Assembly: GCA_035384565.1 (NCBI GenBank)
Contig: DAOOIT010000027.1
Location: 1-64,000, forward strand
DNA from: Planctomycetota bacterium
Lineage (GTDB): Bacteria; Planctomycetota; PUPC01; DSUN01
DNA length: 64,000 bases
Reading direction: 5' to 3'
Positions 63,019-64,000 of this stretch are shown here, piece by piece (within the stretch, counting starts at the first letter, position 1; each line of letters begins with the position of its first letter). The position numbers were made by a program, and so were the translations under genes. A model generated the notes under the pieces. That model ran no database searches. It saw only the letters and a list, made by a program, of their open reading frames with translations, and was not told the origin of the DNA.

Positions 63019-64000
63019 CTTGGCCAGGACGCTCAACCGGCGGCGTTTTCTCGAAGCCACGGGCATCGCGGCCGCGTCGCTGGCCGGGCGAGGGGCAGCG
63101 CGCGCCGCCGAGGCGCCGCCCCGCAGGCCGAACGTCGTCTTCCTCTTCACCGATGACCAGCGCGAAGACACCGTGGCCGCCCTGGGCAACCCGCACATCA
63201 AGACGCCCAATCTCGATGCGCTGGCGAGGTCGGGCATAGTCTTCCGCAACGCCTACTGCATGGGCGGCTTCAGCGCGGCCGTGTGCCTGCCGAGCCGGAT
63301 GATGATGCTGCGCGGGCGGGCGTGGTTCTCGGCGCGCAATCTGCCGCCGGGCTTCCCCAACCTGCCCACCGCAATGAACGAGGCCGGCTACGAGACCTGG
63401 CACCTCGGCAAGAAGAGCAACACCGACCTCGAGGTCCAGAAGCTCTTCACTCACTCGCACTATCTCGACGACGAGGGCGACCGCAAGAGCGGCTTCCCCT
63501 GCAAGGCCCTTGTGGACGGCGCCACGGCATTCCTCAAGACCCGCGACGCGGCGAAGCCTTTCTTCATGTACCTGGCTCCCGGCAATCCACACGACCCGCG
63601 CGTGGCCGAAAAGCGGTACCTGGAAATGTACGAGGCCGACAAGATCCCCCTGCCACCCAACTTCGCGCCGTTCCACCCGTTCGACAGCGGAGATCTGCTG
63701 ATCCGCGACGAGCGGCTGGCCCCCTGGCCCCGCACCGAGGCCGAAGTCCGCAGGCACCTGCACGAGTACTACGCCGTCATCACGGGCATGGACGAGCAGG
63801 TCAGGCGCCTCGTCGCTGCACTCAAAGAGGCAGGCGAGTTCGACAACACGATTTTCATCTTCTCTAGCGACCAGGGCATCGCCATCGGAAGCCACGGCCT
63901 CATGGGCAAGCAGAACCTCTACGAGCACACCATGGGCGTGCCCCTCTTCTTCAGCGGCCCGGGCGTCCCCCAGGGCAAGACGGTGGACGCCTTCGCCTAC
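63019..64000 (+). CDS. Tat-exported type I sulfatase, N-terminal part (3' truncated by window edge)
   Basis: A formylglycine-dependent sulfatase that desulfates sugars or polysaccharides outside the cytoplasm. The start is TTG at 63019 with GGAG 6 nt upstream; an ATG at 62994 is out of frame. The N-terminus has a twin-arginine motif (NRRRFLEATG). The metal-binding DDQR and the modification site CLPSR (Cys89 becomes formylglycine, CxPxR type) are present, and the domain continues with GNPHDPR, then GMDEQVRR and SHGLMGKQNLYEH. The frame is open to base 64000, so the last third is outside. Its substrate is unknown. Sulfatase abundance is typical of planctomycetes. Confidence 0.92.

Overview
This is a strongly GC-rich 64 kb chromosomal stretch that is almost entirely protein-coding. 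It carries about 48 genes on both strands and no rRNA or tRNA gene, phage, insertion sequence or CRISPR array that I can recognise. The cell is a Gram-negative-type bacterium: there is an outer-membrane lipid-asymmetry operon (mlaD-mlaC-mlaA), an alpha-2-macroglobulin/PBP1C pair, glutamate racemase and a cell-wall amidase. A Tat-exported type I sulfatase, a Gfo/Idh/MocA oxidoreductase, a secreted glycosidase-like propeller protein, an S55 (SpoIVB-like) protease, FG-GAP proteins and an archaeal/eukaryal-type prolyl-tRNA synthetase together suggest an uncultured member of the Planctomycetota/PVC group. This is inference; no marker rRNA is present.

Layout. 1-8.4 kb: end of hisS, aspS, an oxidoreductase, a solitary GspF/PilC protein with miaA, radA, and a lipoprotein followed by a palindromic MITE-like element. 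8.4-11.3 kb (minus strand): asd and a phosphohexomutase fused to a universal stress domain. 11.4-19.3 kb: a giant alpha-2-macroglobulin overlapping pbpC. 19.3-23.6 kb: truA and a glycosyltransferase on minus, a small membrane protein and asnB on plus. 23.6-30.6 kb (minus strand): a DinG-type nuclease/helicase, a DUF123 protein, threonine aldolase, and a two-gene ketosynthase pair in which the second has lost its catalytic residues. 30.6-38 kb: cupin, EF-G2-like GTPase, a radical SAM protein, a FGGY kinase and riboflavin synthase. 38-44.5 kb: HEAT-repeat membrane protein, hflX, exported metalloprotease, fmt, murI, amidase. 44.8-54.7 kb: exported S55 protease, beta-propeller protein, LOG-like protein, secreted glycosidase-like protein, a six-helix membrane protein, and a very unusual ZU5/C39-protease/PKD membrane protein. 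55-60.9 kb: proS, ABC exporter, FG-GAP protein and alcohol dehydrogenase, with stop/start overlaps. 61-64 kb: mla operon and a divergent sulfatase running off the end.

Two things stand out. First, promoters are unusually easy to read: many intergenic gaps hold TTGACN-17-TATAAT-like boxes, often back to back between divergent genes. Second, the intergenic DNA holds a recurrent family of short, degenerate arrays with a strict 7-nt or 9-nt period. They are often arranged as inverted pairs, typically lie directly after stop codons, and in four places run into coding sequence (asnB interior, dinG 5' end, DUF123 N-terminus, the 3' ends of a convergent gene pair). I know no name for these arrays, and they are the best candidate here for something undescribed.
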